DNA of 64,000 bases from Acanthosoma haemorrhoidale (GCA_930367205.1 OV884011.1:166357226-166421225); one strand, 5' to 3'; positions 48,501 to 63,500 are shown, counted from the stretch's first letter. Numbers and translations: made by a program. Notes: generated by a model from the sequence alone, not told the origin.

Positions 48501-51500
48501 TAGGCATGTCAACTGCCTCTGGTGCATGATCTATAGCCACTTTTTCTTTGGTCGAATCAAATGAATCCACCTCACTGTCCGCAAAAATCGCTTTGGGAAA
48601 TGCTATGCTCCCTTGGCAAATGAATATCAACTATTTTCGTCATCATGGATCTGTTTCTATCCTTTATCATTGTCACTGTCTATTCTCTGGACCATTTCTA
48701 CTTCATTGAAATCGTACATTGCTTCTACTATCTCGCGACATGTTGCAATGTCGTTTTGTTTCATCATCATGTTGTGGATTTTGCTCATTAACTTCCTCAT
48801 CGACTTTTCTCCATGCAAGTTGCAGTGTTTTTGAAAGCCATCTTTCCCATGCTTCACAAACAGCAAAAATCGCCTTTGTCGTCCTCCACATTTTCAAGAG
48901 GTCATTAATAGATTTCGAGTAGTTTTCATCAAAAATAAAACGAAAAATAATCTTTCTGTACCTTCTTTTTAAACTAGCTATCACCCCTTGGTCAATGGGC
49001 TGAATTATCGAAGTTGTATTAGCTGATAGGGAGGAAGTAGACGAAAATTTTTCCGTCATCTGTTGATAAAATGGATGTAGATATGTGAGATGTCGCATTT
49101 TCCAGTAAAAGAACGGCCTTAGTGGTAAGTCAATTCTCGCACTGTTTATTCGTGGACTTATGGAACAAAGTTCTTAAAAAATACTTGATTGTTCCAAAAA
49201 CAAAAACCTAGATGATCGCGGTTGTATTATAAAAAAAAAAAATAGGACTTTGAAAGCGATATAAAATAGACCCAATACGTTCAGAGCTATATATTGGCGA
49301 AGCGTCTTTTGGACCAGACAGACCAGATACCATCATCCATCTGCGTGATGGCATACCACACTGCGACTTAGTGATCCGATAATTACGTCACGTGATCACT
49401 GTTGTCACTTTGGGCTTCATTCAAGTCCTACGTAAATATTATACCAGCAATGTGTGGCCGAGATAACCTGTTATAGTTATTAGCTGCAGACGGAAATTAT
49501 GTAAGGAATCGTCCAACTGACCCGTACGATAAATCCCGATTTACATTGCATTACATGAGCATTGCAGCCATATTGCTAATATACATAGTCGAGAACATAA
49601 ACTTTGTATTGCTCTGAATTGGAATAAGCATTAAATAAACTTAACTACGCGAGTACATTTAAACCCCTCAATAACCGCTGTTTAGACTGCTTAATATTTG
49701 GACTGTGCTGTCCCATTTACCACTAATCTGTACGAAGATGTGATAGGAAAATCCTACATCTGATAGGTCGTTCCTGAACGCTCGTTGGCTGGGCGATACA
49801 TTTCCTGTACGGAGTTCGTGAAAAACTCCATATCAATTCAATAAGCCGGGCACTGACTACTAACAATCACTAATCCTCGAAAGTGGGGGTTAGCATCCCT
49901 GCCGAATCCATACAAATTATACCGAACCGATCGCAATTTACTGTTGTCCGAATTTTTTGTATGATTAATGTTACCGTTTAATTGTTTTAACCATACTACC
50001 TGTTGTAGTATTTTAATGGAATACTGAACTTCATATTTCGAATAGTTGTTACAAATAACAAATCTTTAATAATTCAGATGGATTCTATTTATTTTTTTCT
50101 ACCTGACCCGTTTAAATTAAAGCCTCACTTCCCTATTGGTTAACTTTGATGAAGTAAATATAGGAATGTTTTTGTCTCAATTACAGTGGAACTTAGTTTG
50201 GCTTCCATAACACAAGAGTTTTATTTAATAATAGCATTTGACAAGGGATATCAGTTGAGAAGCTGATAAGTAGTAAGATAGGCGATGAAGGTTGGAAAAC
50301 AATTAATTGTTTACATTTGCGTATTTATGTAATAATTTATGTGCTAACATTAATAAAATCTTATTTACAAACTGTCCTGAATCTAATATCCCGGAATATT
50401 ATGATATGTTCCTTCGGTGTAAATAAGTCCCTCAGAAAAAGCTTCCCTTTAAAAAGATGTGAAAAAATTGAAAGATTTGGCCCTTAAAATTGTAACAGTA
50501 CTCAAGATTAACAAAAATGAGTTTTGTTTTATAATTTCTATACTATATATTACTAACGACATTGATGGTTTTACACATGGTATTGAAGAAAATCTAGAAG
50601 TCCAAAAACCTTTATTATCAAGAGGTGGTATGGTACAATAATATTGAAGTGAGTCGTCATTCTTTTGACATGGACAGCAAGTCTGGTCCCAGTGAAAATG
50701 CCCTTGAGGAAGTACCTTGGAGGACTCCATGGAACAGTTGATGTCCTTCATAGAGCTACACCAAACACTCCCACAACTATCGGATTCAACTAGGCAAGAT
50801 TTCATAAATAAATTAAATCCGAGAGGAATTTGACTTTAGACCAGTTACTTGAATGCCACAGGATTACTAAAGCCCAATCCAACAACCAAGAAAGATCTTC
50901 ACGAGAATATAAACTTATCTAAAACAGATTTTTGCTTTGAAGCTAAGTGCAAAATTATTGACAAATAAGCCATTTCTTTTCGCATCCATCTTGACCATAA
51001 GTGCACTATCCCAACTTCAGCTACCCTGTATTAAGGAAACAATGCTGACGATGTGTAGGGTCTAATGCAAAAGGGGGTCAGGAGCACTGGATTGTCATTA
51101 ATATTGACAATATTACTGCAAGTGGAGGGTGTGTAAAGGATGTCCGTACCCTGAGATAAACACACAGGTATGTTGTGGTGGACACAGTCCGCAACCATAA
51201 GCCAAATGAATGCAAGTGGAATCGTAATAAGATGAAATTCTACCGTAATTTTGCATTTTAAAGGTGCAAAATCATTTCCAATATTTATATACTATAAATA
51301 ATGTTATGCTAATATGTAATCAAGTCGATCAAAAAAGACAAACAATTTTTTCAAAACTAGATTAGATTAGATGCAAACAGAAAAACATTTCTTTATAATA
51401 TATTGTGCCTTACGTTTGAGTAATTGTTCTATGGCAGCAATATTTTGAAGCAATGTATTCTCATTATGTTTACATTTATTTATAAATTTTATTGGTTATC

Positions 51501-54500
51501 ACTTTTAAAGTATCTTGAATATAATCAGCTTTGGATACGTCGTGCAACTTAAATATGTCAGTGTACCTTGCTTTGTAAAATATTATTCTCAGAAATATAT
51601 TTTGTATTATTGGAAGTTTGCTGACATTGGTATGGCTGACTAAGTTACAACTAGACTTTAAATTTTAGTCCCTTAGATTTGACCATCGATAGATTATTTC
51701 AGTTCAGTAGGTGTAGGTAAACTATAAGAATTAAAGCAATAAAAAGGACATACTAATTATAGCCTTCTTGAATATAAGTGTGACAAGTGTGTTCCTTACT
51801 GCTATGTCTTTAAACTTGTTCATAACATCATTATTGTATATTTGGCAAATTAACTGAACAATCTAGCCTACTTGTGGTATCTTTTTTACGTTGAGGTAAC
51901 ACCGCTGTCATAATTCAAACCAAACTTGGGAATAATTTACTTGTCTACTCAAATTCTTACCTTTACAGCGAAATTGACCCGAATCGGTAAACATTTGCAG
52001 TGTCAGTGTAGTAGCACTTGATATCTTTTGCTATTACATCATTACTCTGTACTAGAAACCGCAGCATATTCTATGAACCTCATAAAGCTTGAAAAAAAAA
52101 AATTCAAAGCTAGTTCCTTGTATTTTTTTTTTATGTTTAGTAATAGGACTTAAACTAATTTTATTGTAAACTTTTCCTGTGTTCAAATAATTTCAAATGT
52201 TATTACCAATCATTCTGTATTAAAACCTTTTCAGTTTGTTTAATGTTTTACAATAATAAAACTTCATATCAAAGTAATTCATTAATTTACTAAATTGCTT
52301 CATTGAATATAATTTTAGGTTTTCTTTAGTACAAAAATTAGCTAAGAAGTATTTAATTTTAACACTTTTTTTTTCTCCAGAAATTTATGGTAGATAGAAT
52401 CTATTTTGATGAAACTAATCGATTTTACTTGATAAAACTGCTGGATCTTTCAGGACCGCCATGGGAATCCATCCGTATTAAAAGTTCATTGACCATGGTT
52501 CGTTCAATAATGCTCAGTTCCATTTCAGAGCGATAGTACATGTACTACATGCTGGCAGTGTACTCGACTTTGCATGTCGGTTATTATTAATAATTACTAA
52601 CCAGACAAATGATTCCATTTTGCAATGTAGTTCAGCTGTTTTATTATTGTTATAGAATTTATAATGCATGTCTATTTTTAGTCCACTAGGTCATTTAAGG
52701 GATCCGTTCGTCTTCATTGTGATGTAGGGTTAGTCTTAGTACTCTTGCCTGGGAAGCTTATATACCATTGACATATCCTGTCATAGTATAAATCCCACTG
52801 GTAATAATTACTAGCCAAAGACTGACAAGATCAGGACTCAAACCATGGAGCTCCACAAATATCTAGTTGTTGTTGGGGGCTTTACTCACCGAGCTAGCCT
52901 GCATGAGTGTTGATGATCTTCTTAATATAAATCCTCTAAGCTAAGATTTAGCAGTGACCTTGTACACCGTGGGCATTGACAGCCTCCAGCAGGGACAAAG
53001 CGTGACTAATGAAATAATTTTTGGGGAGCTTGTTTTCCAATGTAGACTTTGTATGAAAAAGATATACATATATATTCTAGTATATCGGCTATATATTGTT
53101 AATTTTAGCCGCAGTATAAATCCTAGGCAAAGAATGAAATCTACTGGCAGGATTAAGATTCTAACCCTTCTATTATTAATAATTTAATGGTTATTGTCCT
53201 AAGCTTACATTTAGCAACTGCTAGAGCTTAGCCAAAGAAGATTCATATTGGGAAGATTATACACTCGTGCAGGCTAGCTCAGTTGGTCAGCCCCCTGGAC
53301 TGGATGTTGGGTCAATCTGGCCTCAGTATATTTAGTCTTTGGCTAATAGTTATTATTACTAGTGGTTTATATAACACTACTAAAATTCACAACTATATTA
53401 TGCTCGGTAAGGATATATTGCTCATGCAAACAAAGTTGGATAATTTAAAATCGTGATTGGCAATTAGCAGCATATTTTAAGGATTCGCAGGGAGGTAGAC
53501 AGGCTTCCGACGAATAGTGATTGTTGGCAGACAACGCCCTCCTTTGTGCGCTTGTGTAAGATAGATGGAACTCTTTGTCTGATGGCCGCCTGTGAGTACT
53601 TTGTCCTGTCTTGCAGTATCAATCCATACTGTACACTGATATGGAGGTTATACAGCCTTATTGTTCCTTACTAAGAAGGTTGACTACTTACTACTTTCGA
53701 GAAAGGGCTGCAAATAGACCCTTTCTTTTTTTAGTTAGCGCCTTGCCTTCTTAAAGAGGAGAGCAAGCCTTTAGAAATGTTATCAACATCCTAGTAGACA
53801 AAGGGGGCAGTATAATCCATATTAGGAGCTGGATAATTTTTAGGGTTTCCTTGATTATTTTTTAAAATCAAAAGCCCTTATTATACGGAGAGCTCCTCTC
53901 ATTGTTAGCCATGAGTGTATAAATGAGTTTAATGTTTTTATTGTGGTTCAGAAATGAGTTCCGGTCTTGGAAATCAATAGTACGGTGGTCTATTCCAATA
54001 TTACTTTGTGGGATTGTAAGGTAACGATGAAAAGTTTTAGTGGAAGGATGATATCGATCAAGTAGGTGATATTTATCCGAATTAGAAAAGAGGAAATGCA
54101 GCTTTAAGTCACCAGCCAAAAAAAAATTTATAATAAATAGAAGTTAACTTGAATAAGGTTGAGATAATTCCTTCGCTAAAAGAATTTTTTTCGGGAGGGA
54201 TATATCTAGGTACATGAATTCATGGTGGGGTTTTATGGAATGGGGTGAGGAATGGATGATTTTAGTTGGCTGTGGTGACGCCGTTTCCCCCCCCCCTTTG
54301 TAGCAGGCGCAGTCATTGCAGAAGAAGAAATAATCAGGAACAAGGAAAAAATAGCCTTAGGAAACCAGGTTTCAGATATTCCAATAATAAGAAAAAAAGA
54401 TTTCCTGCAGAAAGTATGAAAATTCATCGAATTGGCCAGCCAGTGATTGAGAATCAAAGTGACAAACTTCATAGACACTATTCTATCTATTAAATTGAGT

Positions 54501-57500
54501 TATAAAAACATATGACGAGGTAAATGACTTTGTTCTGGAAATATACTATTTATTTGGAGTTAAATTTAATGATAGTGGGTATATTAAGTAAATATAGGTC
54601 AGACGTTACTACATAGTATAATAAATAAAACAGCTTGGGAGCTTATTTCTGTTGTGATATAAATGAACAGTAACTTTTGTGGGCAATAGCCAAATTTGTG
54701 TGCGAGGGATTATAATTCCCTTGGGCGTCAAACTTATCTGAATAACTCAAATTGTCTGGTGTTCCTATAGCGACCACTGGGCAACCGCTCTACTTTTGCC
54801 ACAACACCCTCTCATCTTTACCCTTACATATTAATTTTATGCTATCTAAGCTTCATAAATGATTTACTGTTCCCCTTTAATATGCTGCAGATGCAGTAGA
54901 AGGCACCTAACAATAATATACTGCTAATAATAACTTAAGATTGAGTATTAAAAAAAAAAGAGTTATCTGTAGCAATAAACAAAGCATTTAGCTTTGAAAA
55001 CTCTTATCACAATGTTATGATCTTAACAATTTGTTTTGTATTGCAGTTCTAATAAATTCAGTCGGCTCCAGTTTTTTTTTAAATATTTATCTTTGATATT
55101 GAACTATAATCATTTTTTCTATCAATAGTTTATTATTGTACCTCACTAGTTTTTTTTTTTTTTTTCAATAAATGTAAACTTCGAGGGAAAAAAAATCTTT
55201 TTCCTTGATCTTTAATGGATATCTGTGGGACAAAAAATAGTTGCTGACTGATCTTCTAAATATTACTTTAGTTGGCAGTAGCCTCCTTCTCGACAAGTTG
55301 TACAGTCTCATTAGTAGTTGCTATGAAGCTGGTATTCGTTAGAACTTTGAAGAAATTGTCATTCACCAGGGTAATATTTATAATCCTACAATTTATTTAA
55401 ATTGGAATTATGAATAAAATCACCCATCGAAGGGTCTTGCTACCTTGGGTGTGTTGGTTGCCTCCTATAGGCTGGCAGGTTCCGTCTTACCCTACCTCAC
55501 ATAGGAAGAAAATATTATAATATGTATTTGTGATTATCCTATGGCACTGGCTATATTTTAAATATTAATTTGTTGTTTGTCTTTTGAAGGGGGCTCCCGG
55601 TGGATCAGGTGGCGGTGGAGGACAAGAAAATCTAAGTGCTCTTCAGCGAGCCATCGATTCAATGGAGGAGAAAGGTCTCCAGGAAGATCCACGATATTCT
55701 CAGTTGCTGGCTTTGAGGGCGAGGCATGCCAATATGGAACCTCCAGTTCGGCCTCCTCCCCAGGTAATATATGTATTTATTTTGTTATAATTGTATTTAT
55801 ATAATTATTAATAATAATTATTGTAATAATAAATGAGAATTCATACCTGGCAACAAAAATGCGAGATATCGTAGACCGAGTCATTTATCTCTTCAGCTCT
55901 TTCTATTCTGAAAACCATTGGGACCCTGCAGGTTCCCTTGCAATATTCAGTTTCTAAATCGCTACATAAGTAATAATCCCTCCCAGTTTCTATATTTTTT
56001 CATTGTTTCATTTCTTACCGCAGAAAATTTTCTTGAAAACAGTCAGCATATTTACTGTAAAAAACCTTTTTTTTATCATCTTCCACATATACAAAGCAGT
56101 ACTAGGTTTTGTGGTTGTAAATGTTGAGAGATACAAACCAATGCTTGACATGAAATATGATATCTTTGATTACAATACAATAATGTTATGTATTATTTTA
56201 GCAGCAGGGTGGATTCACGGGCGAGGGAAATGCACCACCTCCGGCCAAACACAGCTTCAGTGCCAACCAGCTCCAGCAGCTAAGAGTGCAGATAATGGCC
56301 TACCGACTCCTCGCCAGGAACCAACCTCTGTCCCAGCAATTGGCTTTGGCCGTTCAGGGGAAGAGGCTTGACAGTCCTGGAGAATCAAACTATCAACATC
56401 CTCCAAGCGAAGGTAATCAATTATTCATTGATTAATATCTCATTTCATTTACCATATGTTGGCTTTAAAGCAGATCTAGATAGATTGTCCCCACTTCTTT
56501 CTGTTGCTTGTGAATTTTCTACGATTTACATGTTAGCGTAGGAATCAGAAGAATGGCATGATTTTAGACAGAACAGAGGTGCTTAAAACCTAATATTTTC
56601 ATTGATAACCAAGAAAGTAAATGAGAATCTAATGTCTGTTCAGTTGATCAATGCCTTTGAAGAGTTAGGAAATAAAACAACGAAAAGTCATAGCGACAGA
56701 AGAGTGTCAAATGTGGACTTTTCAAGGCTATTGCTGGTTACATATTACATATGTTCAGGAACATAGTTAAAACCAGTAATTACAAATTTAGTAAGTTTAT
56801 CGCAACCAGGGGGAATGTACAGGGATGTAGTCTTGGTCCACTCCTCTTTATTTCAGTTTTGTGTATTTGGCCCTGGAGAAGCTACTTACTATCTGTGAAA
56901 CAGGTATATGCAACTCTTGTTATTCAATGGTGTTCCTTTTGTTGATAATCTGGAGGTATTTGGAACTTGCAAATGATCATAGACCTGGAGACAAAATGAT
57001 CAGATTAGATGAGCATAAACCAAAATATTTCAAATACCTTTGATCAAAATATAATGAGATAAGCTCTTAATGCCTGCTTATGTATGCAGACTTCATCAAT
57101 CCTTCTCATTCATAAATTTTCTTCGTTCATTGATCAGTGATGATTCGGATTGATTTTGATTTGTATGGTGCGAAGGAAACTCTGTGCTGAAATTTAACAG
57201 ACATTTTTTATTCTTTTTACTGTTAGTTGCATTGGAAAATATAATGTAGATTTGATATCTGCCTGGATCTGATACCGTCATAAATTAAAACTATAATTAT
57301 ACTATTTTTCGCTTTAGCTCCAGTTGTTGGTGAGGGAGGAGGCGATGGGGCATCGCAGAATGGTCTGATGACACAGCCAATGCGAGCGCCCTGCCCGCCT
57401 GGAGGCCAGCCACCGACAGCCTCCCCAATGACCGGCCAGATGGCTCCGCCTACAGGGCCGGCTCCGGTCAGACCTCCTCCTCCTGGGGTTTCCCCGACGC

Positions 57501-60500
57501 CTCCTAGGCCCCAGCAGCAGGCTCCTGGACCAGGTGTGCCTCAGCCGAAACAGAATAGGGTTACGACTATGCCTAGACCTCACGGTCTCGACCCTATCCT
57601 GATTCTTCAGGAGAGGGAGAACAGGTGAGTCGGAAGGCGTTAATTTCTGTTTTCATTATATTACAATTAAAATAAATAATTGAATGTGTACTGAGATTGT
57701 TGTCGACATAGTTTTTTTTGCTATAAAATAAAATTACCGGCTGATTTTTTAATTGCATTACATTATTTGAAATAAAAATGGGTTTTAGGTTTAACTCTTA
57801 TTTAACATTGTCAAAGGTCATCTAATTACATTTGACCTGACTTCAGTTCTTCCTGTTTTCTGAAGAGATTTCTCTCTTCGGTAGCACATGTTTGATTGTT
57901 AGAACTGTACCACAAACTTTTGTACCAACCATGTTTTTTTTTTCTAGTGAAATCTTCTATTTACTTGCTGGGCTTATATTTCTTAAATTGATGTTCCTCC
58001 TTAAATTCGTTTCTAAACATCATCATCACTGTACCGACATTATAAAACCAAGAAACATCTAAATCTATCCATAATCTATATAATTATTTATTACAGAACT
58101 ACATCATCACAAATGAATAAAAAAGAGGTACTTACTAACTAACTCGTAATTTTTTCCCATAGATCCAAGGATTAGGAAAGCTGTTTTTCGTTGTATCCAA
58201 AATTAATGTTATTAATTTTTCTATTCCTACCTACTTACTACTATTACCTATTATTATTTTCTGCTATTATCTACCTACTACAATTTTGTTATACACAAAT
58301 TTTCAGTCACTTTTCGCCATGACACTAACACCCACCATAAAAAATAGATATCAAAATATCTCAGGCAGAGCACAATAACAGACAACATCAATAAATTAAA
58401 TTCAGACCATTAAAATTATTATTAAATCCTCCCTGGAAAATCAACTGACAATTCACAAAACTACTTTACAACCGACATGAACTATATTAAAATGTCCATT
58501 AGCAAGGACATGATGCATTTGGGACTGTACCACAAACTATTGTACCAACCATGTTTTTTTTTTCTAGTGAAATCTTCTATGTACTTGCTGGGCTTATGTT
58601 TCTTAAATTGAATGTTTCTCCTTAAATTTGTTTCTAAAAATCACTGTACTGCTCCCAATGCTGACTCGCTATTCCATTAAGAACTAGATGTTCAGTTCAA
58701 TGTACAAACTTTCACCTCAATCAATTATTGAAACAGCTCTGAGATTTCGAGTTCTGGTGTAGAACTAATCTGAACCCGTGTTCTTATGTCCTAATTTACA
58801 AAAAAACAAAAACATGAACATCAATCAAAAATTTTCCATTCTTGCAATCTATAACTTTTTCTATTTTGATTAATAGGGTAGCTGCAAGAATCGTGCATAG
58901 AATGGAAGAACTGTCGAACTTACCAGCGACGATGCCTGAAGACCTTAGAATCAAAGCTCAAATTGAGCTCAGGGCTTTGCGGGTGCTGAATTTCCAAAGG
59001 CAACTTAGAGCTGAAGTAAGTAGACCTTTATCCTAGAATTCAATTCAGCAACTCCTCACCTCTAATACTATTTGGACATTTCAATATGAAATGTAAATAG
59101 ATTTATCTATAAAACATGAACAATTATTGTAGGAAAAAAAAAAGTTAATCAAAACCTGTTCTTATATAAATGATATAATGTTTATTAGCCAAGAGGAAAA
59201 TAGTGTCAAAGCCGGCACTCGAACCCTCTCCAGGCACTCAAAACAACTGTGCCCCTTTTCAAGCAGTGACTATCTTTCTCTTGGCGGGTCTCGTTAATTC
59301 TGAGCTAATAATTATTATTAGTATTAATATTAAAATCATTAGTGAGATCGTTTGTATTGCTATTGAAAATAATTCAAAACAAAAAAATGTTTTGTGTTTA
59401 GGTGATGGCGTGTACCAGGCGTGACACAACATTAGAAACCGCAGTAAATGTAAAGGCTTACAAAAGAACAAAGAGGCAAGGTCTACGAGAAGCTAGAGCT
59501 ACAGAAAAACTTGAAAAACAACAGAAACTAGAAACAGAAAGAAAGAAGAGGCAAAAGCACCAGGTAATTTTAATTTTTTCATTTTATATGCAATAGTTAA
59601 TTTTGCAAATAATAAACTAATAAAGTTTCAGAAACTTGTCAATAAATAAATAAAAAAATCTGCCAAAAACTATTATACTAATATATTTCCTCTTTGTTAA
59701 AATCTACTTATCGTATGTATGAACACAGATTCTTTTTTTTCCAGGAATATCTAAGCACTATATTGCAACACTGCAAAGATTTCAAGGAGTATCATAGAAA
59801 TAACGTAGGAAAAATAGGTAGATTGAACAAGGCGGTGATGAGTTATCACGCCAATGCCGAACGTGAACAAAAGAAAGAGCAAGAGAGGATAGAAAAAGAA
59901 CGTATGAGGAGACTTATGGCAGAGGATGAAGAAGGTTACAGGTAAAAAAAGAAATATTCATGTATTTATTAATGCTAGCTTGTTTAGCTAATAGTTTAGT
60001 AAATACTCGACTTATAATATTTTTGGATACGTACTGTAACAGTACTGATTGTAGTTTAAAATGGCGTAAACTAAGACAAGACGATAACACACACTTTATC
60101 ATAACATTTCAAACACTGGACTAGTGACGTGTCTAGATCATCTTGATTTTCATGTCTGCTCTAATCTAGAAATGCGCTATGTTATCATTTTTCGCCATTT
60201 TACTCAAACTAATGCAATAAAATTAAGTTAAACTACCAAAACAATTTGTCACCCAACTTCTAACCATTTTTTACCAATCATTCATTTCATTCTACCGCAT
60301 TCAAATGATGCATGGTTCCCTAAAACGGAAAAATGTGGTTAGAATGATTATCAGCCTGCTAAAAAAAATTATGGTTTAGCAAATATTATTTTTAAAATCT
60401 AGAATCTTATGCTGATATTTCGTACTAACTTACTGATTATGCTTTTTTTTTCTTCTTTTTTTTTTAAGGAAATTGATTGATCAGAAGAAAGACAAGAGAT

Positions 60501-63500
60501 TGGCATTCCTCCTGTCTCAGACCGATGAATATATTGCTAATCTCACGGAAATGGTCAAACAGCACAAAGATGAGCAGAGAAGAAAGCAAGAGCAGGAGGA
60601 GCAACAGAAACGAAAGGTATGAACATTCTCCACTGTGTGTCTGTTCCGGTGATTCCATTTTTTACCTAGAACATAATAAATACTGTTGACCTCGACCACC
60701 ATAATTAAGAATTTCAGGTCAAGAAAAAAAACTTAGACTCACTCTAAAGAAAAAAAAACAGATAAGGCTTGAACAAGTTGTGTCACTGAAAGCTATTAAG
60801 ATATTACTTCTTCTTTTTAATTGCATAAAATTGAATTTACTGATATTTATCTGTTCTTATATACTTTCAAGGTTTATTGGCCTTTGGTCTGACAGTCCTA
60901 AAATGTCATAAAAATGACTAAATATTAAGCGGAAATGTATGCTTTTAGTCGTCTCTGGTATTTTCTTATTTCAATACCAACTCTTTTACTGTAAACCTGA
61001 GGATTAATTTGACACTTTTTAAAATTATAATTCTTATAAACTAGTTCCACCATTTAATGTATGATCGTCTTCTTTAATTGAAGTCCGACTGACTGCTAGA
61101 TTCACATATGTACCAACTTAAATTATTTCTACATTTATTTACAATACACAACATTTTTAAATAACATTTTGACTATTGTAGGTAATAAGCATTTCTACCT
61201 ATCTAATAATTTATGGTTTTATTTATGTAAAAAACTGAACCTATATTTTTCTGCAGAGAAAGAAGAAAAAGAAAGTTAGGGACGGAGATCCAGATGACGA
61301 GAGCTCTCAAATGTCAGATTTGCACGTCAGCGTCGTTGAAGCATTGACCGGTTAGTTTTCCTGATCGTATGATATATGATTTTTGCACTATTCCTTTCTA
61401 AGGTTCCGTGAAGTTCTAACAGTGTTGTTTATTTGCTCAGGTCGTCAGCTCACCGGTGAGGATGCTCCATTAGCCAGCCAATTAGGGGCTTGGCTGGAGG
61501 CCCACCCGGGCTGGGAGCCGCTCGATGACAGTGATGAGGATGATGAAGACGATGACAGCGACGAGGAAGGTGATGACAGTAGATCCAAAGGTTTGATCAA
61601 CTCTGACTTTTTTTTTTTTTCCTTCAACACGCTATCTGTATCCTCCGATATGGATTGTTTATTTTCTCACTCTCTTTCTTTCTATCTATCTTCTTCTTCT
61701 TCTTCTTCTTATTTATAAACTATTAATAACAGAAATTATTAGAACTTCACAGTTTTTGAAGGTTTAAAAAAAAATCTCAGTTATCTTATAAGAAACCATA
61801 GTTGTTTAAGTTCATCAGATGCAACAATAATGCAGTGCACATTCACTATTCCATATTATTAAAACTAATATATTTTGTATTACAAACAATAATACAATGA
61901 TTTTTAGAGTAACACAAAATCTAAAATGTATACAAATAAATTTCAGATTAGTCCACTAGTCTCTCCTTTATTTATCTAATAACATCTATGTCAATGTTTA
62001 GCCCATTCAGACATTTTCCAGACTTGTAAATGACAAAATCAATTGTAAATTATCATTCCTGAATTAGCAACGTTAATTTAAATACCACATATAAACAATT
62101 TATAAAACTTTTGACCTTTTAAAAGCATAATTTTTTAAAATGAATTAAAACCCTAGCCGTAGGTGGGGGTGGGTATTGCTTAGTAGAACGGAAAATTTAA
62201 GGTTATCTTGTTACATGATTATAAAGTGATTCATATTAGCGAGAGTGCACTGTATTCAATGGTTTATTAAATAGTATTCTGTTAACTATGTTAACAAATT
62301 TTTACTCACAAATTTCGTCTGTAGATACTGATTTTCTCACTTTTCAGATTAGATTTATATTGATTGATCTTTAAATGGTGTTGGTTTCCGTTTCGAATTA
62401 ATACTTTATTCATGTATTAAAAATATATATATCGATATACTGTCCAACAATTATTATTATTAAAGGTGTTAAATAATCATTTATTTAGATCAGCAATTTT
62501 CAACTACAAGCACAATAGTAGAGAAGATTCTTTGTTTCAGTTTACGTTACTGAAATTATTTCAACTATGCCTTAATTATTTGTCTGGACAACGAATATTT
62601 CTAACATGTATTAACTAAAATCACAAATAATTATTTTTTATTCTTCCTCATTTAAATTGTATAAATATACAAAATTGTTCGTGATATGAAGGTTCCAAGC
62701 TCAATCCCCCTGAAGAACGGTGAATTTCTTTTCACTTTCACTAAGTTCGTTTCACTTCTACTAAGAAGTAGTTTGATATAATAGTCGGCCATTCCAGGCT
62801 TGATTAAGTTGACACGAAAAATCGATATAAAAATGAAAAGTAACATATTTATTTAAAATGAGCCTTACATTTTTGTTCTCCCTAACTCTAATAACTAACG
62901 TTAATAATTAAGAACTGAATCAAACCGTAAATAATATTTGTGAAATAACCGAGAATCGACTCTAGGACTCAACCTACTGATTACCATTTTACTCACTTAT
63001 TCTCATCTGAGCTCGACCCTTATTGTCTCGTTAGCTTTGACAATGTTTGATACCAAAGGGTAAGCTCAGATGAGAGAGCTGTCGGGTAGAAACCAGCATT
63101 TTCTAGGTTCGAATCTGAGCTTGTGTCACTATAATTTTTTTTCTTTCACCAATGTATTATTACAAAATTATTAATTTCGAATTGGGAGACTAGGTTACAA
63201 CATTTCTTGTCTATCTTCAGGCCTTATTTTGTTTGTTTAAATTTAGTGGTTCTTATGGAAATTTTTAAATATGTTGTATTTTCCTTTTTATTTGTATACC
63301 GTATTTTATTTTAGTTTCATTGATTACAATTTTTTATCTTTTAACATTTATTTATGCCATGGGTTATATTCATTTTGTTTTGATTTTATTTATTTAAATT
63401 ATCAATTTTTTCTTTATTTTAATTTGTTTTGTTTCTTTTTTTCCCCCTCTTCACGTCTGTGCTGATAGGTGGTTTTTCAATGCTAGGAAAAGATGAAAAT

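Larger units (their letters stand above)
61591..63468. other. brm intron with SINE-like heads, otherwise unremarkable
   Basis: A 1.9-kb intron between the BRK exon and the exon at 63469. A short CTT/TTC microsatellite lies near 61690-61710. The only recognisable repeats are the two tRNA-like heads at 62940-63135, listed separately. Confidence 0.5.

Noticed and set aside
50449..50805. 118-codon open frame in the brm intron
   Set aside because: Resembles nothing known and lies within otherwise non-coding intron sequence.
63055..63135. Functional tRNA gene
   Set aside because: A and B boxes are present but no acceptor stem pairs and a similar inverted head lies next to it, as expected of SINEs.
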